A stretch of 64,000 bases of DNA from Siphonodentalium dalli (Eukaryota > Mollusca > Scaphopoda > Gadilida > Siphonodentaliidae): the NCBI GenBank assembly GCA_032622095.1, contig CP136061.1:59911301-59975300 (forward strand), in the 5' to 3' direction. Positions 26,101-41,100 of the stretch are shown one piece after another. The translations under genes and the position numbers were made by a program. The notes under the pieces were generated by a model. That model saw nothing but the letters and a program-made list of their open reading frames with translations. It made no database searches and was not told where the DNA came from. Every line of letters begins with the position of its first letter. The stretch's first letter is position 1.

Positions 26101-29100
26101 TAATAATGGGATGACACATAGACTGCATAATATTAGAGATGAATGTCATGCACATTGTTTGCGTCGGACGTTTAGTTAAGAGCAAACCATATGTTACACC
26201 AGTTATAACGAATCACGTATTTTCAGTTCCACATCGTATACCTGCACTCTGTAATTTGAGACATGCAGCATAAATTGTAACTCGCGCTATGTAGTGTACT
26301 AGCTGCAAGATGTTCGACTGGTGGTTACAGCACGCCAATTATCCTCCATAGGCGACAGTGTTAATATCCGGGACTATGCTCGATTCCTTGTTAAAGCTGG
26401 AACTTTCTAACCTAGTCAACTTTGAAGAATGACTCTTCGGACCCAATATGACCCAAAAACATTAATAGGTCCGTGTGCCGTTTCCGTCTTTAAATGTACC
26501 GCTTTTGCTACTACCTTAATTCCGCACAAAAAAATCATCACCAAAATTTCAAACATATATACCCCCACTAAATGCCAGGTTAATTATTTCACCCGCTCTG
26601 GATCAATATTAATCTAGGTATAATATTTTCATGGTGGCGTTGATTATTTCTTGTTTTAGCATTAATTTCATCCCAATCATAATCAACCATTCAGCAGCCA
26701 GATGTGATTTTATGCTGAATTGAGTGTGGGTGACAGCACACCAAGGGGGATAATTTTTTATATTTGGTGTGCTATAACCTGGTGTTATAGATTATCCACG
26801 CGATTCGTGGAGTGCTCGTGTTATCATCTGACGAGTTTACTTCATTGAGTGCTGTGAACATATTTCAGATTAAGATTCAAGATACTCTATTTGATATTTA
26901 ACTAAACATAGTAATATTACAATAAGAATAAATGAGCGCCTGTCAAAAAATCGTTATGCCTTTGGTTGACATGAACCTTAGAAATAAGCAATGATATGAT
27001 GCTGAAATAAAGAATGTAAATTTGTGTTGCAAAGTTATATAAGCCTGCATATCAGGAAGCGAAGGCTAGTGACTTGATTATTTCCATCCACACCTTGTTA
27101 TACATGTACTGCTATCTGTGAACAACAACCATAATATTTTTTGCAGAAATACTAATTATGGATGATAAATTTGTGTGAGTCTGTAAAACTATTACAAAGA
27201 GTTGTAGCTCTTTTTTAACCCTTTACCCAACAAACCGGCCAAAACCGGCCAAATAAAGCTCCAACAGCCTAAAATATCTTCGGTCTGTCTCAATAGAACC
27301 ATACAAATATGGATATCATTGGAATCGGCTCCTTGACCACATTGTGATGGTTATAGTTATGCCCTGTGCCAATGCATTCTCTTATATATGCGAGTCGACC
27401 ATAGGTCGCCTCGCATATATAAGAGAATGCATTGGCCTAAACAAAATCTTTTTTTAACACTTTTTACCATTTTTTTTACATTCTTTAACAATTTTATAAT
27501 TTTTAATCTGTTAAGCCAATGCATTCTCTTATATATGCGAGGCGACCTATGGTCGACTCGCATATATAAGAGAATGCATTGGCACAGGGCCCTTCTGTTG
27601 GGTAAAGGGTTAAAGAGTTTTTGTTGCGCCCCAACCGTTCTCGTACATGTATGTTTTAAGAAAAACATTCCCTGATAACAGAAACGTGTATTATACGAAT
27701 GACCGTCAGCTACAGTTTAATATTTACCCTATAATAAAGTGACGCTGGTAAAATGCCACGCGGTGATAGTCTCTTAACAACGTCAAGATAATGCGATTTG
27801 ACTGATCGACGGACAATTTATTTTGATATTCTGATTCCTGATAGGGTAATTGTATCTATTCTATATTCTGACTATTAATTCATAACCCAATATGGCACAT
27901 GCATGACCCAAGTTTGCACACATAATCTGACAGGTTACACAGTCATGTGTTCCGGTATGATTAAGCCATGGGGTGTGAATAGGAACTAAGCGTTATGCAC
28001 ATTATGTCTAGGAGCGGGGCATATCTAAGTGTCAGCTCCAATCCCTATCTTCATGTCCCTACTGAATTGTTCATAAAACATATTTAACCCATAACATAAC
28101 ACGTGATTATGAATCTCTTACAATTCTCGTAGCAATGACCATTCATTCGGCAATTGAATCACCTTTGTCACGATGGACTTAGTGTCAAATGGGAACTCCA
28201 TGAGAAGGACATAAGTGTATTCAATGTGATTGTATGTCTATGATTATGCTTGTTGAACTTCAATGATGTTGTAACTACGGATTCGCCGCTTCGTTTTCAT
28301 GAAATTAAGCCTTATACTTTAAGGATGTTTCCCGTCCGCTGTGATAATAATTGGTCGATAAATATAATGAGTCAGTTTGGTTGTGAATTAAAGGTTTCTT
28401 GAAATGATTTTACCCAATCAAAAAGAAACGGGACCATTTGTCTGTGTTCATTGACACCTTGCACATGGTGAAAGTAAAGACGATTCCGCCCACTGCCGAT
28501 TTTGAAAGCTTAAAGTATTTCAATTCGTTCAGAATATTTATTAGCCAAAGACATGAGTATAGTATGTGTTTGTGAACCTATCGTTACCTACGTCTACCAC
28601 ATAAACGTCACCCAATCCGTATATATAGTACTAGCCGATGAGCCCGACGTTGTTCGGGCTATTCAAAAACCAAATTTCAAGTCGATAGCTCTACCCGTTA
28701 CCGAGATCTGGTCTGCGCATGCGCGAAGCTTGCGTCGCACGGGCTCGGCGACCCGATAAAATTCGTCTCCGGGGCAAGATACATTCACATACCAAATTTC
28801 AAATCGATAGCTCCACCCGATTCCGAGATCTGGTCTGCGCATGCGCGAAGCTGGCGTCGCACGGGCTCGGCGACCCGATAAAATTCGTATCCGGGGCAAG
28901 ATACATTCACATACCAAATTTCAAGTCGATAGCTCCACCCGTTACCGAGATCTGGTCTGCGCATGCGCGAAGCTTGCGTCGCACGGGCTCGGCGACCCGA
29001 TAAAATTCGTATCCGGGGCAAGATACATTCACATACCAAATTTCAAGTCGATAGCTCCACCCGTTTCCGAGATCTGGTCTGCGCATGCACTGCAATGGCA

Positions 29101-32100
29101 TCGCACGGGCTCGCCAATACGACAACGACGACCGCCTTGTCAAACTACACACACGTACCAAGTTTCGTCCCGATCGGTCGAGAATCGTAGATTTGTATAA
29201 ATGGCAGACAGACAGACAGACAGACAGAGGTCTTCAAATATATATATGAGACTAGCCGATGAGCCCGACGTTTTCCGGGCTATTCAAAAACCAAATTTCA
29301 CGTCGATAGCTCCACCTGTTTCCGAGATCTGATCTGCGCATGCGCGAAGCTGGCGTCGCACGGGCTCGGCGACCCAATAAAATTCGTATCCGGGGCAAGA
29401 TGCATTCACATAGCAAATTTCAAGTCGATAGCTCCACCCGTTTCCGAGATCTCGTCTGCGCATGCGCGAAGCTTGCGTCGCACGGGCTCGGCGACCCGAT
29501 AAAATTCGTATCCGGGGCAAGATACATTCACATACCAAATTTCAAGTCGATAGCTCCACCCGTTTCCTAGATCTTGTCTGCGCATGCGCGAAGCTGGCGT
29601 CGCACGGGCTCGGCGACCCGATAAAATTCGTATCAGGGGCAAGATACATTCACATACCAAATTTCAAGTAGATAGCTCCACCCGTTTCCGAGATCTCGTC
29701 TGCGCATGCGCCGCACGGGCGCCGCACGGGCTCGCCAATACGACAACGTCCACCGCCTGGTCAAACTACACACACGTACCAAGTCTCGTCCCAATCGGTC
29801 GAGAATCGTAGATTTGTATTAATGACAGACAAACATACATACAAACAGACATACAAAAAGACAGAGGTCTTCAAAATATATATGAGACTAGCCGATGAGC
29901 CCGACGTTGTCCGGGCTATTAAAAAACCAAATTTCAAGTCGATAGCTCCACCCGTTTCCGAGATCTGGTCTGCGCATGCGCGAAGCTGACGTCGCACGGG
30001 CTCGGCGACCCGATAAAATTCGTATCAGGGGCAAGATACATTCACATAGCAAGATACATTCACATACCAAATTTCAAGTCGATAGCTCCACCCGTTTTCG
30101 AGATCTCGTCTGCGCATGCGCTGCACGGGCGCCGCACGGGCTCGCCAATACGACAAGGTCGACCGACTGGTCAAACTACACACACGTACCAAGTTTCGTC
30201 CCGATCGGTCGAGAATCGTAGATTTGTATCAATGACAGACAAACATACATACAGACAGACGAACAGACAGAGGTCTTCAAAATATATATGAGATATACAC
30301 TACCAGGGGAAACCTGTCGAAAAGGATAGGCCCAGCGCTAACCAGATCTGATATGTAGCTTGAGATCCACTCTCTTTGTGAATTTTCTCAGAAAGGTTTA
30401 TTGTCGATATTGATGCAGACATTTGAACTTAAAGTGGGACTCTACCCGAAACCCGGCCATTTATGGGACCATCTCCTTTATATGTTCCGTTGAGTATAAA
30501 AGGAGATAGTTCAATAAATGGCCAGTATTCTTTTAAATCCACCTTCCCCGTACCCACGACCCAGCTAGGATTATTTACATTATTGGTCTATAAATGTTAC
30601 TCTTTGTGTATCGAACTCTAGACATGCCCGTTACCAACGAAATAACGTGCACCTCTAGAGATAGGGTTCTACTTTGTTAACAAAGTTAGCGATGTTGAAG
30701 GAGTAGATCGGATCTCAGCTACAAAGATAAGAACGGGTTAAACATGTTCCCAATCCCTGGCGTATAAAATTGTGAGCATCGGGTGGAAAGTTGGAAACAC
30801 GGCATAAAGGCCTGATTCAATCCACACTGAAAAGATAGCCATATATATATACTGAGTATCTGTGTAGCCTGTGTGTCGCTTAACCGACTGAGATAACGGG
30901 GCTGACGATAAATCCGGACTATAAAATCAACCAAACTTCTCGAATATCAGAAGACAAAAGTCTCGAAAACAGGTTTGTACTAACTGACGTACAAGGACAT
31001 TAATGTTATCCTTCAACGCACGCACCACTGACGATGTGAAACTTACGCAACGTCAATAAATATATCAGTATAATATATACTGTCTTATTGTTATGCGTTA
31101 CTCCCTGCAGCATGCATTATGAGTGCACCATCAATAATCGCGAAACTGACAGGAAATGCCCCCGGTCTTCAACTGCAAAATATTGTTAATATATGTATAC
31201 GTTCGTTGTGAAGATTAGCACTGTGTTACCATTGATGATGAAACATAATTAAATGACGAATCCGACTATATATGCATGCTTTCAGTAGACCTGTCCATAG
31301 CTATGGATCAAATAATTACTATAATCTATTTTCTACCAATCAGCAACTGAGCGGTCGTTTACTGTATTGACAAACATGGCTGCATATAATATCCCTGCTA
31401 CTTTCAGTGCTAAATTGACTTTTTTCAAGCAACGTTTTTATTGTAAAAATGTGATATAATGAACTTGCGATTTGTGTAATGATGAGGGAAATTTTCAACA
31501 ACTAAAAGATTTCCCTTTGAGGTTATTTGTTGTCATGATCTATTATTCATTCGGAGGGATGTTCAGGAACTATATATAAGCATGCGGACCACATTCAGAC
31601 TAACATATAATACACATGCAAAGCGATGCATATTTAATGGTGTTGATATGTTCTGATAATAAGTTCAATTGCCGTTTGTTGAACTTTTTATCTGAACATT
31701 TCCTAAGGGAATTATTCGTCAATGAGTATTTAATGCAAGACTGTTTAAACGAGAGTACTGTATTTCACTTTCGTCAATGTAACACGGTGTGTTGCGAATA
31801 TAATTGGTGATTGGTGAGAAAGATCAACCATTGCATTAACATACATAAGGATTGGACTAAAATATTAATTTCCAACACTTCAGTTTTTTTTATTGCGTGA
31901 ACCTCTGTTTCATAATTCATTCTCGTTTCAGGATCTACCGTCTGTTGAAGAGCTACCCCCTATCCAAACACTTCCACTGCAAAATATTGTTAGTATTCTC
32001 AATTCTCTAATAATGATAACACTATCATTGCCATCAAGCCGCGACGGAGTCCACACTGCCAAAAATATTTTCTCAATTCAGGAAAAAAAAAATCTTGAAA

Positions 32101-35100
32101 TGAGATATTATCTTGGGAGAATAGCTAGAAAAATAAGAAAAACATATTTTCTAGGTCAAGAAATGAAAGGGTGGGATAATTTCTTGTCTGAGAAAATTTC
32201 TTTAAGAAAACACAGTAATCTTAGTAAGAAAATCCTAGTAAAAAAATCTTAGTATAGATTTTTTTTCTTAATGTAGGAAAGATTGTTTTTCTCACATAAG
32301 TTTATTTTTCTTGAAATAAGATAAGTTTAAGATACTGCGATTATCTTGGGAGAATAGCTAGAAATTTAAGAAAGCTATACAATTAATCTAGAACAAGAAA
32401 TTATATTTTCTATAGTAAGAAATATCGTCAAGATATTTTTTCTTAAGTGATGCCAATTTTTTCTAGAATGAGATTTTCTCAAGCAGGAAAATAAATCTAA
32501 GTGAGGAAAACAAGTTTTCTTAACTAGGAATATTTTCCCCAATTAGGAAAGATATATTAGAAAACAATTCTTAATTAAGAAAAACATTTAATTTTAAATT
32601 AATATATAATTTCAATTGTGTTTTAAAATATACAATTGACATTTATTCTGAATATAAAAACTTGTAAATATCATTGTTAAATGTATAATAGAGACAATAA
32701 GGGGGCTTAAAGGCACGGGAGGCCTTAGTTGTCGAAAATATTCATATTTGTTTCAATCACCGTAAACAGAAAAACATTAAAACGCATACAGTTTTGTTCA
32801 TATAAACATGACCATCGCGTAAACAGCATGCTATCATAAAGACCTACTATATTTTACCTAAGCAGGAGCTTGATTGTGTTACAGAAGGCAGCACAGTGTT
32901 ACTGGCTAATCACACACAAATGATATAAATGCTCTTTATTCGTTCCATATCCAAATTCAGCAACAATGAACGCTCTTTATGTTTACCATCATAATATAAA
33001 CAAACACCAGGAAAGTACCTTTTTATGCTTTTGTTTACATAAGAATGGTCAAACATATGACAATAACATACTGTTTATGCGATATTTCTTATTTGTATAC
33101 GGACAAAGTCTGTCTGCATTTTAATATTCTTTCTGTTTGTGGCGGTTTTTGACCGGTGGAAATATTTTCACAGCATACCCACCGCCAAGGCCTCCCGTAC
33201 CTTTAAACTTTAAATATACAGTCAACAATTTCTCGTTACAGTTATGGGTTTCTAAAATTGCAAGTGTCCAAACAAGATACTGTGTACATTCGCGAAATGA
33301 AACTATACAAAGTACCTGTATCTTGTTCTGCCTCTTAAAATTGTATAAACCTATATACGCAACAAAAAATATATTGATTGCTAATATTACATCCCGACAC
33401 ATGATTTTCAATATATTTATAGAAAGAGTTACCTCAAATCTGTCGGTTGCAAAAATAATATATAACAATTTCTGTTATTTGAGTATCCAGTTCAAACGAT
33501 AGGATAAAAAATCATCACACATGACAAAACAAGCACTGTATGTGCCTTAATAAACATCGTAACCCTGTATTTTTAAATGCACATATTCTAGGACGGGTGA
33601 TGTGTAATAAACACAGAAAGACACTTGTATTAATGGATTTGTTGATACAGCACTTGTGCCATTGAGGAAAGATAGAACTCTAGGGTGTGCTGTTCATTCC
33701 GTCATTGTGCGCTAGCACTCGTGTCATATCAACAAACCCATAAACAAAATTGTGTAATTCTAAGTATATACAGCATGGTTTCAATAGCTGTTTCATGAAT
33801 CATGCAGATTGCAGGTTTACTGTTCAGGTACTAGCCCAAGTCTTTTCGGTATGCAACAGCTTGAGATATCGAATACAGTAATGCCCAGAGTATAATCGAC
33901 TCCTTAAACACAGTAGAATTATGGGTAACTTTTCAGGATTTAGTCGGAAATATGGCTTGTTGCCATTCATCAGAAAGCTCTCTGAGAGCTTTCCGATGAA
34001 TGGCAACAAGCCATATTTCCAACTAAATCCTGAAAAGTTACCCATAATTCTGCCGTGGTTAAGGAGTTGATTACTTAGAGCATTACTGCAGTTGAAACTG
34101 TTTTGGATCGAGTCCTGTCCGGCTACTCTTCTATAACCTCTCAAGATTTTGAAGTGTTGAATGGGTCACCATGAATCGCTCAATTAAACAATCGCAACGG
34201 TGTTGAGTGTTTTGCTTATCGCTCACTATTTACTGCTGTATATAAACAAACGATTGACTCACACAACGTGTGTTTTGTGGATAATAACGCATTCATATGA
34301 ACATTATCCTATACTATTAGTATATTCTTGGGAAACTTTTTGTAAATGTTATTTATAAATTATAACCTATAACGAAGGCCATCCATTCCTTTAAGTTCCA
34401 AAGATATAAGGAGAATCACTGCATTTTAATTGCATACCGCATCCATCGTGGTGCTGTTTTGTGTTCAAGTGACAACCTTACCATGGTGTTGGAAATTACT
34501 GCAGTGTAATACCACAGCATTACCTGGGTAACACCACGTTAGAGATGGTCAATTACTTTAAGTATATGCAGGTTTGAAATCATCACGCTTGGGAAAGGCT
34601 GCCCTCTATGTTCTTATAAAAAAGCGTCACTTTGACCTAATCTGACGAAATACCGGTAGTGCTACAATCAAGATAACTTCAACCCACAATTCTGGGCGTA
34701 AAGTCCATTATAGAAGAGTATCGGGATGGGACTCGGTCCAAAACAGCATCAACCCAACCGATACCACAAGTTGTGGACAGGGAAAACTTGGTCTAAACAG
34801 GTACTAGTACATGCATGTATTACAAGCATTAAAGGGTACACTAAATCCGGCCATTTATGAGACCATCTCCTTGTATACTCAACAGAATATATGCAACAAA
34901 TGAATGTGCTCTATGTCTAAGCCACATTAAGCTCCTTGTACAGATTACTTGGTGATACAGCAGGTTGACAAAGATAAAGGAACATCAGAATATTTTTATT
35001 CTGTGATGGATTTTAAGGCCTGTATGTGTGTACATGTACATGAATCTGATTATATTGACATGCTGCAATAATGTGTCACTTGAAGTGATGTGAAACACTC

Positions 35101-38100
35101 CAATAGGGTGATAAAATATAAATGGAGAATAATCTTGTTAAAAGTAGTACTTTTTACAAACATTATATCCAAACACACACCATCATTCGTATACATAATT
35201 AAATGCAGTAACCATCAAAGGCGAACTCGTTTTCGTTATATTATCGCCGATAGATGCGCCCCGAATCGAGTAGTAAATATTCACAATTGAGCGTAGTTCA
35301 GACAATGTTTTCTATGGAGTATTACGGTTGATTTGCTTTCGATTTTCGGCTATGTTAGTAGAATGCTACCTTATTCCAGTTGGCATAGCGCCTTGGTACT
35401 AACTGATCAGTTTCACGCACCAGAACAAGTGCATAATATATCTTTAAAAGTTCATATCCTTCAGACAAGCTCAGAAACAAGGCTTGAGACTGATCCATGG
35501 GTACTGTTGTGCTTTGTGTAGAGATATGAAACTGGTACACCTCCAAATTCTGGTCAATGTAGTATGAAGTACGGTATAACAAAGGTTATGCATACACTGG
35601 ATGCCATAGTGCACATTTTCTGAGACTCATACAGGTACATACAGAAGCATACAGGTACATGTATGTTGTAGAATTGAATTCACTAACTTCACTTGCCAAG
35701 ATTTTCACCACTAAGTCTGATAAAATGTAGACGTCACTGATCGGTCTCCATCAAGGAAGGAATTGATGTGTCATTTTTGCCTTTGATGAAGACATTGGTC
35801 ATCATTTGGTTATATATTAAAGCCTCCCCTTCGCTGCACAGTACTGGATTCAGTGCATACCGTCCATTGGCATACATATGGTACATGTATATAGCCAGGA
35901 CTGTCACAAAGCAACAACTCACATTATGTCATGCATGGACGAATACCGATAACATCTAGATTACATGTATCCGTTACATGTACACCGAATAACATTTGAA
36001 ATCCTTCCTCATCCAGTCCTGGACAGAATTAATAATATTGGTATCAAGGGTAATCATTATCTGCAAGAAACACTCAGGAAACATGATTCTATGATTGGTT
36101 GTCAGATATCATGCCTTGAATGAAATGTGTATGTCTCAATCCAGTCAGGCAGCTCCTCCTGTCTGAAAAATAAGATTTGAATGCTTGTAATGACATCAGA
36201 AAAGCGGAATGACTAATCATGTACATATTATTAAGATGTACGGTCCAAATTAATCACCCGGGGGGGGGGGGAGGGGCAGTTATAACAGTAATGTTATCCA
36301 TTCAAACGCTGCATGTTGGTCAGAATCAGCTACAAATACATATATTTACATACTAAGTGTTGTCATCACTAAATCCAGCATACTGATTGGTCGGCGCCCA
36401 CGTGGCTAGTTGCAGTTATTTCTCGGTGAATGCGCAACGGCTCATAACACCAAGCTCACAACACCATACATACGTCATTGGGTTTGGAAAGACGAACGCG
36501 TAATGTTTTGGGAGCATTTGGACTCGCGCAGGATTGACTTAATACATCATCTGGTTGCAATATGAAGAGAAATTGTTCCTATTAACTTTTGCCAAGGGTG
36601 CTATTGGGTACTTTGGGCTGTTTTTTGTCACGATACACTATTCAATTTAAATACATTTACAAAAGTGGCTTTTTCGCTAAATGTATATAAATATAAGGAT
36701 TAACTGTCATGTGGACTATTTTAATGGAGATGTAACCGTGAGGAAAGTGGTCATAACTTGTATGTAAAACCCTTTGGGTTTTACACAAGTTATGTCCACT
36801 TACCTCACGGTTACATCTCCATAAAAACAGTCCACATGACAGTTAATACTTATGTACATATACTAGTAGCATATACCGTTGTAACAGGATACCTCCCCTT
36901 AAATATCTCCCCACTAACAATACCCACATGAATGACTAAAATAAAATTTCACTCATTTGATATGTTACTTGAACAAACAAAATTAAATAAAAAACAAACG
37001 TAAATCTCATAAAACATCTTTTTCGGGCCATTTCATGGTCAAATGATATCAAAAGGGTGAATTTTCTTTTAGTCAAAGATTGGGGGAATGTCAGGGAATT
37101 ACAGTAATGCCCAAAGTAAGTGACCACTTAACCTCAGGATTGTGGGTAATTTTTCAGGATTTATTCAGAAATATGGCTTGTGTGGTCTCACACCAGAAAC
37201 TTCTAACACAGCAGTACTAGAAAGGTTACCGCTTCAACACTGCACCAAATCGGTTGATATTTATGTAAAATATACGAAGCAGACTAGGTGTTATGTATTG
37301 CTCTGCGTACCTATTTTGCCATGTACCTAAAAATAAGTCAAGCCCTGTTCCATGTGTGAGGTATGGCTACATGTATACTCAAAGTAATTGGCCACCTCTT
37401 AGTATAGTGCCCCCGTTAATACTGCAGTATTAAAGATATATAAAGCACAGTAACCTCCAACACCTCATTATGGTTACTAGTACAGTTTCAACGTTGCATA
37501 TACCACAGTTACACCCCATATGCATGTTGTCATGTCACACCCCATATGCATGTTGTCATGTTACACCCCATATGCATGTTGTCATGTTACACCCCATATG
37601 CATGTTGTCATGTTACACCCCATATGGCATATGCATGTTGTCATGTTACACCCCATATGCATGTTGTCATGTTTCGCATGCATGAAAATAAAATGCAGTG
37701 TTTTTCCTCCTATCTGTGGAACGGATGGCCTTCGTTACATGTACATGTATATATTATTCCAAATATAGGACATGGGAACGCTGATAGAAAAATTGTATTG
37801 TATATACGGGAGTTAAATGTAGCACATAATGAACTTTTAAGTTGCCAACATTGTTTAGGCTGTCAATTTATAAACTCCACCCATCCATGTTGTCAGGCTG
37901 CATTGATTGGCATTACACAAACAAACATGAAAAGATAATTTAGTGATTCATCTTATTCATGCATATATAAGTTCATTGAACAAGATCCATGTGGCTGTTT
38001 TAATTTTCATCTTTTGGTGTGATATTTGTTGGTGTATCATAACTGCATGGTGCTCCACAACAGTAATCGACTTGATACCGTGGTGGATATCATATACTGC

Positions 38101-41100
38101 CCGTATATACTGCGATCATTACCAGGTATCCCCCCCCCCGGAAAACAACTGCGGGACACAACGTACCGGGGGGTGGGGTGGTACTTAGGCGTAACAAATT
38201 TACACGTAAATTTTTTCCTTATTCATTTAGGGGGGGGGGGGGTTGTCGGAAAAAATTTGCATGTAATATTTTTCCAAATATGTATTTTCAGACTCACAAC
38301 AGGGGGGGGGTGAAAAAATTTCTTCCGGCACGTATGCCGGGGTGGGTGGGTGGTCAAAGCCACCAACAAGCAATTTTTTCCGCAACTAAAAAAAAAAAAA
38401 TTCCTGCTTGTTTTTAGTGTTTTGGCAATGAGTTGGGCTTCAAAACCACTTTGAATCAGTTTGAATGAGAGAAATAATGTAATTCTAACTGGTAAACTGA
38501 CTGCAGGCAGTTATCGTGTTGTATTTTGTTGCAAATTTTGAAATCCAAGATGGCCGCTGGCAGCCATGTTTTTTTGGCCGAATGACCTCAAAATTACTCA
38601 TTCCTATTTACATGTCCATGTTAACATCCATGATAAATAGTATGCACAGAAATTCATATACAGCTGTTTACAGTGAATTTCCCCCGCAAATCTCTGTTTT
38701 AGTGTTAAAAGGGGGGGTGGGTGTCAAAAAATGGTCGGAAAAAACTGCCGAAAACGGAAAAAAAATTGGCGGTGGGGGTGGGTGGGTACAAAAAATGATT
38801 GAAAGGGAAAAAATGCCATACGTGCCTGAATTTTTTTTCCGACCCCCCCCTGCTCACAACTTCAATTTTCTCTCATTTTATAGAATATGGATTAACCTTA
38901 ATATCCAAATCATATATACATGAGTAATACAATCCACATAAAACAATTTTGGATAACCACTGTCTTGGTGTACATGTGATATTGACCCCATTAACCCTCT
39001 TAATAATGCCAACTATGTCAGTGTCTACCAGTCGATTGCAGAATTCTACGCTGCGATCGCTTATCTGGCAAATTTTTACTGCAGAACTATCCCATGTATT
39101 AAACAATTTCTCCTCCAATGGTATCAGAAAACAGTTATATGCTGGTATCTCACTCATCTCATTTGCATCTTTTTCAAAGTCGAGGTAATGACTAGTTGTC
39201 ATTTTTTAAAGTGCATACATAGCGTTGCGATCACCAATATACATGTTTGTACATGTCATGACATCACGAGGTACAAATCTGCGTTCTACTGGTAGACAAT
39301 GACCATTTTAGTCACAATAATCTAAACTAAGTTAACAAGCACCTTCTCGTGAATTGTATGCTCCGGTGTTTTTTTCGCTTTCCGGTCAAACCGAGTTGTT
39401 GTCCGGCTGCGGTAGATTTGATTTGGGGGGGGCGGGCAAATGGTCAGTGGAAAAAAACTGCAGTTTTTGCTGTTTTGGGGGGGGGGGGGGATAACCAAAC
39501 CGAAGAAAACAGTTTTTTCCACCCTGTGTCTGCAGTTTTTTTCCGCCCCCCCCCCCCTGCCCCCCCCCCCCCATTTTTAAGGTCCATAATTTTGAGGATA
39601 GCAGTATATACATGTATTGGTGACAATGTACAAATATTCATCTGCATGGTAGCTATACATGTAGATTATAAACTCACCACTGGTATTTTGGCGAACAGAC
39701 TTCCAGTAATATTTCACCTGTCATTTGTTCATTGCCACGTGTCTAGCTAGACAGGACCGACGCTTAGACTAATCATGGGCGAAATCAATCTTCATATGTT
39801 GAAGATGAGAGGGCATGATGCCGCATCCACCATGGCTAATGAATCTGGTATTTCTGTAATTGAAGAAAAAATACATGTACATGTATGCTGCATATATATG
39901 TATGTGATATGGATGCATGTATTTTCATAATTTACAAACATATTCAAAAACCAAGTGTAAAGTTCATTCTTCCAACAATATTAGCATTTTCGGCGATTCA
40001 GATGTCAGAAGACCATAATTCAATCGTAAGTGGAGGAATCGGGCCTGACAAAATCATCGCAGATGAGAATATTTAATATCGGTGGTTAACCACGTGATTA
40101 ACTATCCTATGATATTTCTATTTACTTTGTACGATTTTTACGTACACGCAAATTTCACCAAGTGGAGGTAACCAAGGATACGTCACAATTTTTGCAAATC
40201 TGCATTGATATAACTCGTGATCATGTCGTGAGCATGCGCAGTCCAACTATCGGTTATTACCCAAGATGGGAATCTGTCCACTTACAATTGAATCGTAGTC
40301 ATTTGAATCATGAATGTTCACTCAGTGAACGTACAGATGAAAGATATAATCTTAAGTGGAGGAACCGGGATCGACGAGATCGTGGATAGTTTGTTCACAC
40401 GATTACGATGTCGTACATGATGAAATCACAGTTTTTTTGTAAAGCATGTGATTGACTATCATGCGATCCTTCAGGCCACACTTTTTACATACACATGACT
40501 GATTAGTGATTACGTCGCAAATGGGGATAACCAAGGATACGCCACAATTTCGCTTTTAAATAAAACAGTGCATGATATTATTTTTTACCTACTTACAATT
40601 GTATCGTGGTAATCTGAACGTTCACTTAGTGTTAAATTGGCCATGGCATGACAATATTAAAGAGATTGTGGGAATTCTATCAGATTGACTATCTATCTAT
40701 CTACTCGATACTCCATCGCCCTCAATGTGCTGAGGATTATGTGGAGGTCCAGGTGCTACCACGGCCGAGTAACTTTATAACCCTGTGGTGACTCCAGTAG
40801 CGTTCTTTAACGTGCACACACTGAGGCGTGTACACGGGTCAGCCATTAATGTCCGCGTCCGATCGGACAGCGTACTGAACCCACGACAACATACCTGGAC
40901 AAGTGTTGTAATGGGGGGGAAGTCGGCATTTTTGCATTCGGATCTTTATTCAGTGATCTCGAATGAGACTTTTCAGCCTGACAAACTTGTATCTGACCGA
41001 GTTCTGATTTTTGTCAGAATACCCTGACCACGTTGCGATTCCCGGTCCGATAGCACGAGAGACCAGTACGCTACCTGTCGGCCACCGACTTCCCTTGACA

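Noticed and set aside
28719-30221. Series of overlapping open frames on both strands starting MREAGVARARRPDKIRI or similar, spaced 122 bp apart
   Set aside because: They are translations of the 122-bp Helitron units, with 122 not a multiple of three. Every frame is open by repetition and there is no consistent protein.
31893-32252. 119-codon plus-strand frame beginning upstream of exon C1
   Set aside because: The first part is intron and the last part is the AAGAAAAT-rich repeat. Only 31932-31988 has splice support.
37516-37672. Regularly spaced short repeats that might suggest a CRISPR array
   Set aside because: The 26-bp units are contiguous with no unique spacers, and the genome is eukaryotic. 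It is a minisatellite.
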